DNA from: an uncultured Arsenicibacter sp.
GTDB taxonomy: Bacteria > Bacteroidota > Bacteroidia > Cytophagales > Spirosomataceae
Assembly (NCBI RefSeq): GCF_945952095.1
Contig: NZ_CAMFHL010000193.1
Coordinates: 1-14,253, forward strand
Length of the DNA stretch: 14,253 nt
Reading direction: 5' to 3'
Positions 1-7,037 of this stretch are shown one piece after another; position 1 is the first letter of the stretch, and every line of letters starts with the position of its first letter. The notes under the pieces are model-generated. The model saw only the letters and a program-made list of their open reading frames with translations, searched no databases and had not been told where the DNA came from. Position numbers and translations under genes: made by a program.

Positions 1-230
1 GCTTTAATATCCGGATTGTCGAGCATCCGTTGCAGGTCATCGCGGCGGAGCGTATCCGAACCGGCAAACGGACCGTCGGCAGCCTGTACACTGTCGCCCT
101 CAATCACCCTGAGCTGCCAGTCTTCCCGCAGCATACGCAGGCCATCCTGAAGTTCTTCATACGGAAAACGGCTGGCCGGAGCCACAATGCCCACGGTATC
201 GCCCGGAGCCAGAAAAGGAGGAGTAATCAT
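1..230 (-). CDS. LD-carboxypeptidase (peptidase S66), N-terminal part, cut by window edge
   Basis: The 76 complete codons visible encode the amino end of a muramoyl-tetrapeptide carboxypeptidase (S66). This family removes the terminal D-alanine from the tetrapeptide of recycled peptidoglycan in the cytoplasm. Reading from the ATG at 230, the protein opens with MITPPFLAPGDTVGIVAPAS, the usual S66 start (a proline-rich segment, then GDxVxIVAPAS). Near residues 57-75 it shows FAGSD, then RxxDLQRMLDNPDIKA, the second conserved S66 block. The catalytic Ser-Glu-His region lies outside the window. The ATG follows the stop codon of the K+ channel gene by two bases (TAA-GT-ATG), so the two are probably co-transcribed and translationally coupled. 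The family call is firm; activity cannot be judged from this fragment. Confidence 0.88.
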   Translation of the reverse strand, partial: MITPPFLAPGDTVGIVAPASRFPYEELQDGLRMLREDWQLRVIEGDSVQAADGPFAGSDTLRRDDLQRMLDNPDIK

Positions 231-232
231 AC

Positions 233-1237
233 TTAATTTAAGGGTACCAGATCGTATTCGTCCAGTTTGTTGAGATCGACGGTAACCATATTGCGGGTAT
301 CACCGTTAAACATCGGCCTGAATTTTGCGCCCCATACCACTTCATCAAAACGGTAAGAATAGCGCAAATGTACCATCTGGGAGAACGTATCGTCAATAGC
401 CCGCATTAAAATCAGGAATTCTGCGTCAGAATCATTCATTTGTTCCGGCGTGCAGTCGTGCATCGGACTATCGGGCGTAATCGCGTGTACAATGGTCCAG
501 TTGTTGGGGAAGAAGGCGACCTTATTACGCTCGAGTTTAAGATTGGAGTACTGCCGTGCCCTGGACCCATCGGGTCTGGTAACCATGCGGGAATATGAAA
601 CTTCAATTTCGACGTCAATCAGCTGATTACTACGCTCATTTATGATCCGGAACATCCAGCCGTTAACGTCCAGATAAGGGGCAAAAACCGCTACGTTTGA
701 GAAACGTATGTGGGGTGTCGGTCGGGAAAAACGGGCGTAAAGCAGGCCTGTCGCCAGGGCAAAGGAAAGTAGTCCGAGCATGGATTCAAATGCGGCAATG
801 GAACTCATCAGAAATCCGCGCGGTGCCAGATGGCCGTACCCGACGGTGGTCAGGGTCTGGGCGCTGAAGAAGAAGGAACTCCAGAACGCGGATACCTGTG
901 TGTTTTCGGCACCCATCATATTCTCAGTGCCAACCCAGACATAAATCAGGGCAAAAATGGTATTGGCCACCATATAGGCGGCAAAAATCCAGACCAGAAA
1001 ATGCAGCCACGACATGGTAATCAACCGGGGATAGATATTCATCCGGTTCCAGAATCCCTGATTGATATGCCGGACATTAAACGAGCCGTTCTTGTTGAGC
1101 AAACGGGAGGCTGAAGCCTCCGGCTTAGTGCCGAAACCAAGGTCCTGGCGGTTACCTTCCTGTTCGACCAGTTCACTGCTGCGGCCGCCTAAATTCAGCT
1201 TGTCTGCGTTCGCGGAAGTAGTTGTCTGTTTGTTCAC
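233..1237 (-). CDS. KirBac-type inward-rectifier potassium channel
   Basis: This 334-residue protein fits a bacterial inward-rectifier K+ channel, a tetrameric inner-membrane pore. A polar N-terminus contains NKNGSFNVRHIN (about 48-59), a typical Kir pre-slide-helix segment. An interfacial helix follows (about 62-75), then TM1 (about 78-102), a pore helix and the K+ selectivity filter TVGYG at 121-125, and TM2 (about 131-160). From about residue 165 there is a beta-rich cytoplasmic Kir domain. The residue after GYG is His, where many bacterial K+ channels have Asp. The start is GTG at 1237. The frame is stopped upstream near 1277, and the first internal ATG (residue 66) would delete the conserved N-terminal segment, so GTG is preferred. 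The gene runs straight into the LD-carboxypeptidase gene and is divergent from the glycosyltransferase gene at 1374. Confidence 0.9.
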   Translation of the reverse strand: MNKQTTTSANADKLNLGGRSSELVEQEGNRQDLGFGTKPEASASRLLNKNGSFNVRHINQGFWNRMNIYPRLITMSWLHFLVWIFAAYMVANTIFALIYVWVGTENMMGAENTQVSAFWSSFFFSAQTLTTVGYGHLAPRGFLMSSIAAFESMLGLLSFALATGLLYARFSRPTPHIRFSNVAVFAPYLDVNGWMFRIINERSNQLIDVEIEVSYSRMVTRPDGSRARQYSNLKLERNKVAFFPNNWTIVHAITPDSPMHDCTPEQMNDSDAEFLILMRAIDDTFSQMVHLRYSYRFDEVVWGAKFRPMFNGDTRNMVTVDLNKLDEYDLVPLN

Positions 1238-1325
1238 GGAAAATCTTAGTGAAAGGCGTTGTTGATTAATGGAATTCTAATACTAATCTAATTCACAGAA
1301 ATCATGAAAATTCTGCAAAGACATG

Positions 1326-1333
1326 TAACTTTG
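1326..1333 (+). promoter_or_regulatory. Candidate -7 promoter box for the glycosyltransferase operon
   Basis: TAACTTTG matches the Bacteroidota sigma-A -7 consensus TAnnTTTG and lies 40 bases before the ATG at 1374, in the divergent gap 1238-1373. No clear -33 TTTG is seen about 20 bases upstream, so this rests on the -7 match alone. No convincing promoter was found for the divergent K+ channel gene. Confidence 0.35.
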
Positions 1334-1373
1334 TAGTTAAAGTTCAAAAACCGGACTTGTCTATAATCTTATC

Positions 1374-2363
1374 ATGAAACCAGTAACAGGATTAATCAGC
1401 CTTATTGTTCCGGCGTACAATGAGGAGGAAAATTTACCTGTCTTAGTTGATCGCTTAACGGAGGTCATGTCGCCATATGGTCAGTACGAAATACTGGTGA
1501 TTGACGATGGCAGTTCGGACCGTACGCGGCAGGTATTACGGCGTTTATCTCAGGAGTACACCACCGTCCGGTTTATTTCGTTCTCGCGGAATTTCGGACA
1601 CCAGATGGCGTTACGGGCCGGCTATGAACACGCCCGCGGGCAGTGTGTCATCAGCCTTGATGCTGATCTCCAGCATCCACCTGAACTGATTCCGACACTG
1701 ATCGCAAAGTGGCGGGAGGGCTACGAGGTTGTTTATACCGTCCGGGAGCCCGATTTTAATGCGTCCTGGTTTAAACGGACAACCTCTCAGCAGTTTTACC
1801 GGATTTTACGGAAAGTTTCCGATCTGTCGCTGGAAGACGGGGCGGCTGATTTCCGCCTGCTCGACCGCGTTGTGGTCGATTCGCTGAACCAGTTTAAGGA
1901 AAATGACCTGTTTGTGCGGGGCATGATTTCCTGGATGGGTTTCCGGCAGGCCCGGATTGTTTACCGTCCGGCAGAGCGGTTTGCCGGCACATCCAAGTAT
2001 TCGCTCCGGAAAATGGTTAAGCTGGCCCTGATGGGAATTACCTCATTTTCGACGCGCCCGCTCTATCTGTCCGTATTCCTGGGCTTTCTGATGTCAATCG
2101 GAGCCGGTATTTTCGGAATGGAAGTACTGTACGAAAAATACTTTACCAACCAGACCGTATCGGGCTGGACAACACTGGTGTTACTTATGGTGCTTATGGG
2201 CGGTATTCAGTTTATCGTCATCGGCATTATGGGCGTTTACCTGGGAAAAACATTTATTGAAGTAAAAAAACGCCCGTCATTTATTGTAAGTGATTCGAGC
2301 GACATAGAAGAAATTGTGGAGCCGGAATGGAAGACAGATTCTTATTATTTACCGTCGATGTAG
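1374..2363 (+). CDS. Family 2 glycosyltransferase, polyprenyl-phosphate sugar synthase type (GtrB/ArnC/DPM1-like)
   Basis: This 329-residue enzyme probably transfers a sugar from a nucleotide donor to a polyprenyl phosphate on the cytoplasmic face of the inner membrane. The GT-A domain opens with IVPAYNEEENLP (11-22). It carries DDGSSDRT (45-52) for nucleotide binding and DADLQHPPEL (96-105) with the metal-binding DxD. An RFAGTSKYS segment (202-210) is typical of DPM1/GtrB-type enzymes. Two hydrophobic C-terminal segments (about 228-250 and 264-290) give the two-TM anchor of the GtrB/ArnC group, followed by a polar tail. It is the first gene of a three-gene set, and its last 37 bases overlap the deacetylase gene in another frame, suggesting coupled translation. 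The sugar it carries cannot be told from sequence. The fold and lipid-acceptor subgroup are well supported. Confidence 0.87.
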   Translation: MKPVTGLISLIVPAYNEEENLPVLVDRLTEVMSPYGQYEILVIDDGSSDRTRQVLRRLSQEYTTVRFISFSRNFGHQMALRAGYEHARGQCVISLDADLQHPPELIPTLIAKWREGYEVVYTVREPDFNASWFKRTTSQQFYRILRKVSDLSLEDGAADFRLLDRVVVDSLNQFKENDLFVRGMISWMGFRQARIVYRPAERFAGTSKYSLRKMVKLALMGITSFSTRPLYLSVFLGFLMSIGAGIFGMEVLYEKYFTNQTVSGWTTLVLLMVLMGGIQFIVIGIMGVYLGKTFIEVKKRPSFIVSDSSDIEEIVEPEWKTDSYYLPSM

Positions 2364-3139
2364 AAGAGTTTGATACAGCAGTGGAGTTCGGACATGCCAT
2401 TTCGCTGGATGAACAAATTGCTGTGTCAACCCGTGGTCTGTCGTTACTGGCCGACCGGCTCGACGCATTGTCTGTTCCTGCTACGTTATTTACGACGGCA
2501 AACTATGCCCTGCATGAGCCGGACCTGATCGTCCGGCTCTCAAAGCAACACGAGATTGCCTCTCACGGCTATTTTCATACAACCTTCGAACCGGCCGATC
2601 TGGCCACCTCGAAAGAAGCGCTCGAAAAGCTGACGGGTCAGCGTGTAATGGGCTTCCGGAAAGCCCGGATGGGGGCGGTCGATGTGATGGATGTGGCCCA
2701 TGCCGGCTATGTCTACAACTCATCGCTGCATCCTACATACCTGCCCGGCCGCTACAACCACTGGGGCAAACCCTGCCGGCCGTTTCTGGAAAAAAGCGTA
2801 CTACAGATTCCGGCTTCTGTAACGCCGACCCTGCGGATTCCGCTGTTCTGGCTGAGCCTCAAAAATTTTCCGTTCGGCGTTTACCGGCAGCTTTGTCTGC
2901 AGACCCTGCGCCGTTTCGGCTTTCTGAATCTGTATGTCCACCCGTGGGAGTTTACTGACCTGAGTGACTATGTAAAGATTCCCGACTACGTCCGGCGACA
3001 TTCGCGGGACCTGCTGCTGGAACGGGTCGAACAACTGCTGCGATTTCTGCAGCCGCACGGCGAATACGACACCATGGCAAACTATGCGCTCCACAGCCTG
3101 TCTAAACTGCCCAATCTGACAAACACCGTAAAAAAGTAA
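2327..3139 (+). CDS. NodB-type polysaccharide/lipid-linked sugar deacetylase
   Basis: This 270-residue protein belongs to the carbohydrate esterase 4 (NodB homology) fold, metal-dependent enzymes that remove N-acyl groups from sugars. Visible motifs are TVDVEEF (9-15; catalytic-base and metal Asp/Glu region), SHGYFH (79-84; metal-binding HxxxH), GFRKAR (109-114) and a late HPWE (205-208). No signal peptide is present: the protein starts MEDRFLLFTVDVEE, so it should stay in the cytoplasm or at the membrane. That favours a lipid-linked or cytosolic intermediate over finished cell-wall polymer as substrate. It overlaps the upstream GT2 gene by 37 bases and ends 6 bases before the GT87 gene. ArnD (deformylase) is a known NodB-type example paired with a GT2. 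The fold is firm; the acyl group and sugar are unknown. Confidence 0.85.
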   Translation: MEDRFLLFTVDVEEFDTAVEFGHAISLDEQIAVSTRGLSLLADRLDALSVPATLFTTANYALHEPDLIVRLSKQHEIASHGYFHTTFEPADLATSKEALEKLTGQRVMGFRKARMGAVDVMDVAHAGYVYNSSLHPTYLPGRYNHWGKPCRPFLEKSVLQIPASVTPTLRIPLFWLSLKNFPFGVYRQLCLQTLRRFGFLNLYVHPWEFTDLSDYVKIPDYVRRHSRDLLLERVEQLLRFLQPHGEYDTMANYALHSLSKLPNLTNTVKK

Positions 3140-3145
3140 AAGCCA

Positions 3146-4333
3146 ATGAATAAGGCCATGAAATGGCTGCCGCTAAACCGCCTGATGGTGGTTTTTGCCC
3201 TTATACTGGTAGCTGCATCCATTCAGAAATTTATACTCGGGTACTACAACAACTACCTGATGTTTGCCCGTCCGTTCGACTGTCTGCTGACACACCGGTC
3301 GATGTATGTGCTGCGGCCGGATTTATATAGCGATCTCTATAAATACAGTCCGGTGTTTGCCTGGCTGATGGCGCCTTTCTACTACATGCCGGACTGGCTG
3401 GGCACTACGCTCTGGAATTTGCTGAATCCGGTGGTGTTGATTCTGGGGGTCTGGTATTTCCTGAAAGACGAGTACCATGCTGACTGCAAACGCTGGATCG
3501 CACTGGCCATTATTTTTCCGGAAGCGTTAATTACGGCTCAGAATATGCAGAGCAACAACCTGATTGTCGGGATGATGTTGCTGGGAGTATACATGCTGCG
3601 TAAGGAAAAAGTCTGGCTGGCAGCGTTGCTGTTTACGCTCTGCTTCTACGTGAAATTTTACGGCATAGGGGCTGCTATCTTCTTTTTGTTCTATCCCAAA
3701 AAGGTACAGTTTCTGCTGGCAATGGTCATCTGGATGGTCATTTTTGCGCTGTTGCCGGCTACCGTTGTAACATTTGCAGAACTGGGTGCTGAATATCAGG
3801 CATGGCTAAAGATTGTACTTGTCAGTAAACTGGGCTTGCTGGTGTCGGTGCCGGGCATTCTGGTGTACTGGTTCGATATGGCCAAAACCGATGAGAATCT
3901 GCGGATTGTCGAAGCGGTTGGCATTACACTGTTTCTGTTACCGTTTTTACGGTTTAAGCAATGGAAAATGCCGGTTTACCAGCAGTTGATGATTGCCTAT
4001 TTCCTGCTGTTTGTGATTATTTTCAACAAGATGGCAGAGTCGCCGACGTATGTGCTGGCTGTGGTAGGAGTCGCCATCTGGTGGGTAACGGCCGCCGAAC
4101 GCAATACGCTTGACCGGGTTCTGCTGGCCTTGGTTGTGGTCTTTACCTCCCTGTCGCCGACGGATTTATTCCCGCCTTTCGTACGTGACCAGTATATGAA
4201 CCCATACAGCATCAAGGCCGTTCCGTGTGTGCTGGTCTGGTTGCGGATGCAGTATCAGTTATGGACAATCCAATCGTTTCAGGAGCGGGGACATACCGGC
4301 AATGTAGTGGAGCCGAAAGCAGTACTTAAATAA
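3146..4333 (+). CDS. Polytopic membrane glycosyltransferase, GT87 (DUF2029)-like
   Basis: This 395-residue integral membrane protein has about nine to ten hydrophobic segments and looks like a GT-C type glycosyltransferase of the GT87/DUF2029 group. These use polyprenyl-phosphate sugars as donors on the outer face of the inner membrane. The first helix is about 12-32. The following loop (about 40-75) carries acidic residues D45 and D59 and the segment LYKYSPVFAWLMAPF, the YSP..A...P pattern common in GT87. Further helices lie near 90-107, 117-131, 136-151, 156-182, 187-210, 226-243, 255-268, 278-294, 300-314 and 323-336. It follows the deacetylase gene by 6 bases and is probably its operon partner. 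Its tail overlaps the convergent DUF721 gene by 8 bases. Acceptor and sugar are unknown. Another GT-C family is possible, so the family call is less sure than the topology. Confidence 0.72.
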   Translation: MNKAMKWLPLNRLMVVFALILVAASIQKFILGYYNNYLMFARPFDCLLTHRSMYVLRPDLYSDLYKYSPVFAWLMAPFYYMPDWLGTTLWNLLNPVVLILGVWYFLKDEYHADCKRWIALAIIFPEALITAQNMQSNNLIVGMMLLGVYMLRKEKVWLAALLFTLCFYVKFYGIGAAIFFLFYPKKVQFLLAMVIWMVIFALLPATVVTFAELGAEYQAWLKIVLVSKLGLLVSVPGILVYWFDMAKTDENLRIVEAVGITLFLLPFLRFKQWKMPVYQQLMIAYFLLFVIIFNKMAESPTYVLAVVGVAIWWVTAAERNTLDRVLLALVVVFTSLSPTDLFPPFVRDQYMNPYSIKAVPCVLVWLRMQYQLWTIQSFQERGHTGNVVEPKAVLK

Positions 4334-4652
4334 AAATGACGTCTTCGATCACGTCGGTGCCCATGTCAGAGTTAATCAGCTTGATCATCTTCTGCTTGGC
4401 ATTGACCAGCTCACTGCGGAGGGGGGCCGACGTGATTTCAATATACAGAATCCGTTCGCGGACGTAAAGCCGGCCGGTTCGCGAAGCAATGGCCGATCCC
4501 ATCATTTTCTCCCAGAACGCTTCCAGATATGTCTCATTAAAGCGGGCCTGAAGCTGGTACGACTTCAATAACATACCAATGGCATCTTTAACGCTCGTTA
4601 CATCGGAGCGGCGGGAGTTTGCGTCTTTGCGGAATCGATATACTTCGTTCAT
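4326..4652 (-). CDS. DUF721 (DciA-like) protein
   Basis: This small protein (108 residues from the ATG at 4652) matches the DUF721 family. It has an N-terminal basic stretch (MNEVYRFRKDANSRR), a helical segment SVKDAIGMLLKSYQLQARFNE, then the conserved block with W..M.G..IA..T..LYVRE..LYIE..SA.LR.EL...K..MI.LIN. DUF721 includes DciA, a replicative-helicase loader/partner found in many bacteria lacking DnaC/DnaI. Bacteroidota members are short like this one. The reading frame extends to a GTG at 4682, but a consensus promoter (-7 box 4672-4679) lies between that GTG and the ATG, so the ATG at 4652 is chosen. The gene converges on the GT87 gene with an 8-base overlap. Assignment to DUF721 is good; a helicase-loading role is inference. 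Confidence 0.78.
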   Translation of the reverse strand: MNEVYRFRKDANSRRSDVTSVKDAIGMLLKSYQLQARFNETYLEAFWEKMMGSAIASRTGRLYVRERILYIEITSAPLRSELVNAKQKMIKLINSDMGTDVIEDVIFI

Positions 4653-4671
4653 CAGAAAATCTTGCTTAAAA

Positions 4672-4703
4672 CAAAAGTACACAACAGCCGCTGTTACGCC
4701 AAA
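4672..4703 (-). promoter_or_regulatory. Bacteroidota-type promoter of the DUF721 gene
   Basis: Read on the minus strand, TTTG (4703-4700) is followed after exactly 20 bases by TACTTTTG (4679-4672). This is a full match to the -33 TTTG / -7 TAnnTTTG pattern of the Bacteroidota primary sigma factor. Initiation would fall near 4666, about 14 bases before the ATG at 4652. The spacer holds the inverted repeat AACAGC-C-GCTGTT (4683-4695), which could be an operator or chance. Confidence 0.65.
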
Positions 4704-4864
4704 GTTTCAGGTCTGAATGTTCCGGCAACATAAAGTTGCAGTGATCTTCTAATGAATACCTTGCTGTTAACAGTTCCGGATTGCTCATTTCTTAACCGAA
4801 GTCAATGCATGGCGAAAGGAGACAGGGTAGTTTTGCTCCATCAAAATCAATGTGTGAACAACAG

Positions 4865-5821
4865 ATGAAAGCAATTGTATGCCCCGCTTACGGCACCCCT
4901 GATGTACTGACTTTACAAGAAATACCAACCCCGGAACCCGGTACGGATCAGGTACTGATACAGATTACGGCAACGGCCGTGAATACAGCCGATTGCCGGT
5001 TACGGCGGGCAGATCCGTTTGCCGTTCGTTTTTTCTTCGGCCTGACAAAGCCCAAATATCCGGTTTTAGGTGGTGTTTTTTCCGGAACAGTTGTGAAGAC
5101 AGGCAGTGCCGTGACCCGGTTTAAGGTGGGCGATGCGGTCTTCGGGTCAACGGATCAACGGTTCGGGGCCTATGCAGAATATATTACCCTGGCCGAAACA
5201 GAGTCTATTGCCTTGAAACCGGCGTTTTTATCCCATGAACAGGCGGCAGTTATTCCGTTCGGGGCAACAACAGCCCTGTATTTTATCCGGAAAGCGGCCA
5301 TCAAGCCGGGGCAAAAAGTATTGATTTATGGTGCCTCCGGTGCGGTGGGTTCGGCGGCGGTGCAGCTTGCCCGGTACTTCGGGGCTGAGGTAACCGCGGT
5401 TTGTAGTGCGGCAAACGCAGATCTTGTCCGACAACTTGGTGCGCAGACTGTTATTGATTACACCCGAACCAATCTGGCATCCGTAACGGAGAAGTATGAT
5501 GTAGTGATGGATACCATCAATAAATTACCGGTCAGCGTTGCATCCGGTTTATTGAACGGGCAGGGGACCCTGATTTTGAGTGCGGCTCAACTACCCCAGC
5601 TGCTTCAGGGCATGTGGCAGACAATGGGTAGCCGCAAAAAACTGCTGATGGGTATGGTTACCGCTACTCCGGCAGACCTTGCCTTTCTGAACGAACTCAT
5701 TCAGACCGGCGCATTAACAGCCGTGCTCGACCGGACATATCCGATAACCGACATGGCAGACGCGCACCGGTATGTGGAGGCGGGGCATAAACGCGGAAAC
5801 GTGGCGATTCGCATCGATTAG
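4865..5821 (+). CDS. NAD(P)H-dependent quinone-oxidoreductase-like enzyme (MDR superfamily)
   Basis: From the ATG at 4865 this is a 318-residue medium-chain dehydrogenase/reductase of the zinc-independent quinone oxidoreductase type. It probably reduces quinones or other activated carbonyl compounds with NAD(P)H in the cytosol. It begins MKAIVCPAYGTPDVL, the family's standard start. It has a GroES-like N-terminal half with GxVVKTGSAVTRFKVGDAVFG (about 74-94) and a Rossmann dinucleotide site GASGAVGSAAVQLA (156-169). It ends in HRYVEAGHKRGNVAIRID, again typical of the group. The catalytic-zinc Cys/His set of alcohol dehydrogenases is absent. An upstream extension to 4805 is open but adds 20 residues before the conserved start and is rejected. 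The gene converges with a Crp/Fnr-like regulator, with a 4-base overlap of the stops. Substrate unknown. Confidence 0.85.
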   Translation: MKAIVCPAYGTPDVLTLQEIPTPEPGTDQVLIQITATAVNTADCRLRRADPFAVRFFFGLTKPKYPVLGGVFSGTVVKTGSAVTRFKVGDAVFGSTDQRFGAYAEYITLAETESIALKPAFLSHEQAAVIPFGATTALYFIRKAAIKPGQKVLIYGASGAVGSAAVQLARYFGAEVTAVCSAANADLVRQLGAQTVIDYTRTNLASVTEKYDVVMDTINKLPVSVASGLLNGQGTLILSAAQLPQLLQGMWQTMGSRKKLLMGMVTATPADLAFLNELIQTGALTAVLDRTYPITDMADAHRYVEAGHKRGNVAIRID

Positions 5822-6396
5822 TGCTTCTGTAAAAGCCGTTTCCGGATCCGGCTTAAGGACTCGGGCTTTATGCCTATGTAGCTGGCAATCTGGTACTGCG
5901 GAATCAGCTGAAACAGATCGGGGCGGGAAGCCATAAGCCGCAGATAGCGCTGTTCGGGGGTTTCGGTCAGGTAGGTGGCGAGTATTTCCTGTTGTTCCGC
6001 AAAAACTCGCTCCATAATTTTTCTGGAAATGGTCTCAAACTTCGGAAATTGCCGGTACAGTCCTTCTTCCTTATCCCGATTCCCGACGATTACGTAGGAA
6101 TCGACGCAGGCATCCAGAAAATGGGCAGCGGGTACCTGTTCGTTCAGGCTTTTGATCGAAACGACCCACTGCTCATCGGTAAAAAAGTTACTGGTCTTCT
6201 CAACCCCGTCAACCAGGTAGTACTGCCGGATGCAGCCTTCCAGCACAAAGTAAGCCTCGGCTGATATATCACCTTCACGCAGCAGTATTGTGCCTTTTCT
6301 GACATGCTCAATATGAATTGTCGCTGCAATGGCATCGGCTTCTTCAGGCGTGAGCGGCATAATCCGCTGAAAATAATTCAGTAGTTTCTGATGCAT
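5818..6396 (-). CDS. Crp/Fnr-family transcriptional regulator
   Basis: This 192-residue protein has the Crp/Fnr layout: an N-terminal cyclic-nucleotide-binding-like beta barrel (about 10-120, with RKGTILLREGDISAEAYFVLEGCIRQYY), a linking helix (about 122-145) and a C-terminal helix-turn-helix (about 166-190). The probable recognition region is IASYIGIKPESLSRIRKRL. It belongs to the short Bacteroidota-rich subgroup in which ligand residues for cAMP are poorly conserved and no Fnr-type Cys cluster is present, so the signal it senses is unknown. Targets may include the convergent oxidoreductase or itself. The start is the ATG at 6396. The upstream gap 6397-6509 shows no clear operator; TATATTTA on the minus strand is only a partial -7 match. 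Confidence 0.88.
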   Translation of the reverse strand: MHQKLLNYFQRIMPLTPEEADAIAATIHIEHVRKGTILLREGDISAEAYFVLEGCIRQYYLVDGVEKTSNFFTDEQWVVSIKSLNEQVPAAHFLDACVDSYVIVGNRDKEEGLYRQFPKFETISRKIMERVFAEQQEILATYLTETPEQRYLRLMASRPDLFQLIPQYQIASYIGIKPESLSRIRKRLLQKH

Positions 6397-6509
6397 GGGT
6401 GTACTGACTGAGTGCCAGGCACCGATGTGTGACCATACCGGGTGCGGCGGTTGTAAATATACGAAAGCTTATGCAAGCCGGGAAGAATTTATAGTACGCT
6501 GGAAATCAG

Positions 6510-6917
6510 CTACCCTGCTTCATGATACTTTTTAAACCGGCCCCACGCCACAAACGCAGCCATAAGAGCAAAGGCAAGATTTGGGGTGATGAGCCCGGCT
6601 TCTCCGCGCTGAATGTGGAATACCGTGGCGCAGATCATCAGCACAAAGCAGCCCGCCGCAGCTGTCGGCGTCAGTATGGGTTTAATGCGCAAGAGCGCCG
6701 GCAAGACCAGGCCAAGGGCGCCGAGCAGATCAAGGATCGCGGTAAATGTAAGCAGTGTTTTTGATACCTGACCGGTCCAGGGCCACATCTGCGCCAGTTG
6801 GCCGGCGGGTTGCAGGAGCTTCATGAAGCCGCCCCAGCCGAAGCTGACCGCGAGCAGTACTTGTGCCACCCATAAGGCGATGTTGAGCCAGTCCGGGTTT
6901 TTTGATTGATTTGTCAT
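6510..6917 (-). CDS. DoxX-family membrane protein
   Basis: From the ATG at 6917 this is a 135-residue membrane protein with four hydrophobic segments (about 12-33, 47-75, 83-99 and 109-126). The first carries SFGWGGFMKLLQP, the G..K motif of the DoxX/DoxD-like family. A later segment, TAILDLLGALGLVLPALL, is also typical. DoxX-like proteins are small inner-membrane proteins, some linked to thiosulfate:quinone oxidoreduction or to oxidative and thiol stress; the biochemical role of most is unknown. A TTG 27 bases further upstream is open but would lie inside the likely -7 box, so the ATG is chosen. The gene is divergent from an HxlR regulator, with palindromic sites between, so that regulator probably controls it. 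Confidence 0.82.
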   Translation of the reverse strand: MTNQSKNPDWLNIALWVAQVLLAVSFGWGGFMKLLQPAGQLAQMWPWTGQVSKTLLTFTAILDLLGALGLVLPALLRIKPILTPTAAAGCFVLMICATVFHIQRGEAGLITPNLAFALMAAFVAWGRFKKYHEAG

Positions 6918-6941
6918 GCGTAGTCTGTAGTTGTGTACGGA

Positions 6942-6949
6942 CAAAACTA
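6942..6949 (-). promoter_or_regulatory. -7 promoter box of the doxX-like gene
   Basis: On the minus strand TAGTTTTG matches TAnnTTTG and lies 25 bases upstream of the ATG at 6917. No TTTG is seen at -33; the palindrome at 6969-6982 sits there instead. This suits a regulated promoter on which the HxlR protein either blocks or replaces -33 contacts. Confidence 0.5.
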
Positions 6950-6968
6950 GCTACCTTTACTTTCCGCT

Positions 6969-7018
6969 GGATAGTACTATCCCGTCGGATAGCGCTATCC
7001 GGTGAGATAGCGTCGTGA
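6969..7018. promoter_or_regulatory. Tandem palindromic operators between doxX-like and hxlR genes
   Basis: Two perfect palindromes of the same design lie side by side: GGATAGTACTATCC (6969-6982) and CGGATAGCGCTATCCG (6986-7001; its 14-bp core starts at 6987). Their cores are 18 bp apart. At the next 18-bp step (7005) a half-site GATAGCG recurs without its mirror half. The consensus is GGATAG-N2-CTATCC. The sites lie between divergent doxX-like and hxlR genes, the first over the expected -33 of doxX. They are the probable binding sites of the neighbouring HxlR dimer. The palindromes are seen directly; the protein partner is inference. Confidence 0.7.
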
Positions 7019-7037
7019 ATGAAAACTAGCGGAAACT

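Noticed and set aside
4653..4682. GTG start of the DUF721 gene at 4682
   Set aside because: A consensus promoter overlaps it, and the added residues are not family-like.
4764..4773. CTGTTAACAG palindrome upstream of the oxidoreductase gene as an operator
   Set aside because: A 10-bp palindrome alone is common, and no recognisable promoter lies around it.
4805..4864. Upstream extension of the oxidoreductase frame from ATG 4805
   Set aside because: It adds 20 residues before the conserved MKAIV start of the MDR family; an ATG at 4850 is a weaker alternative.
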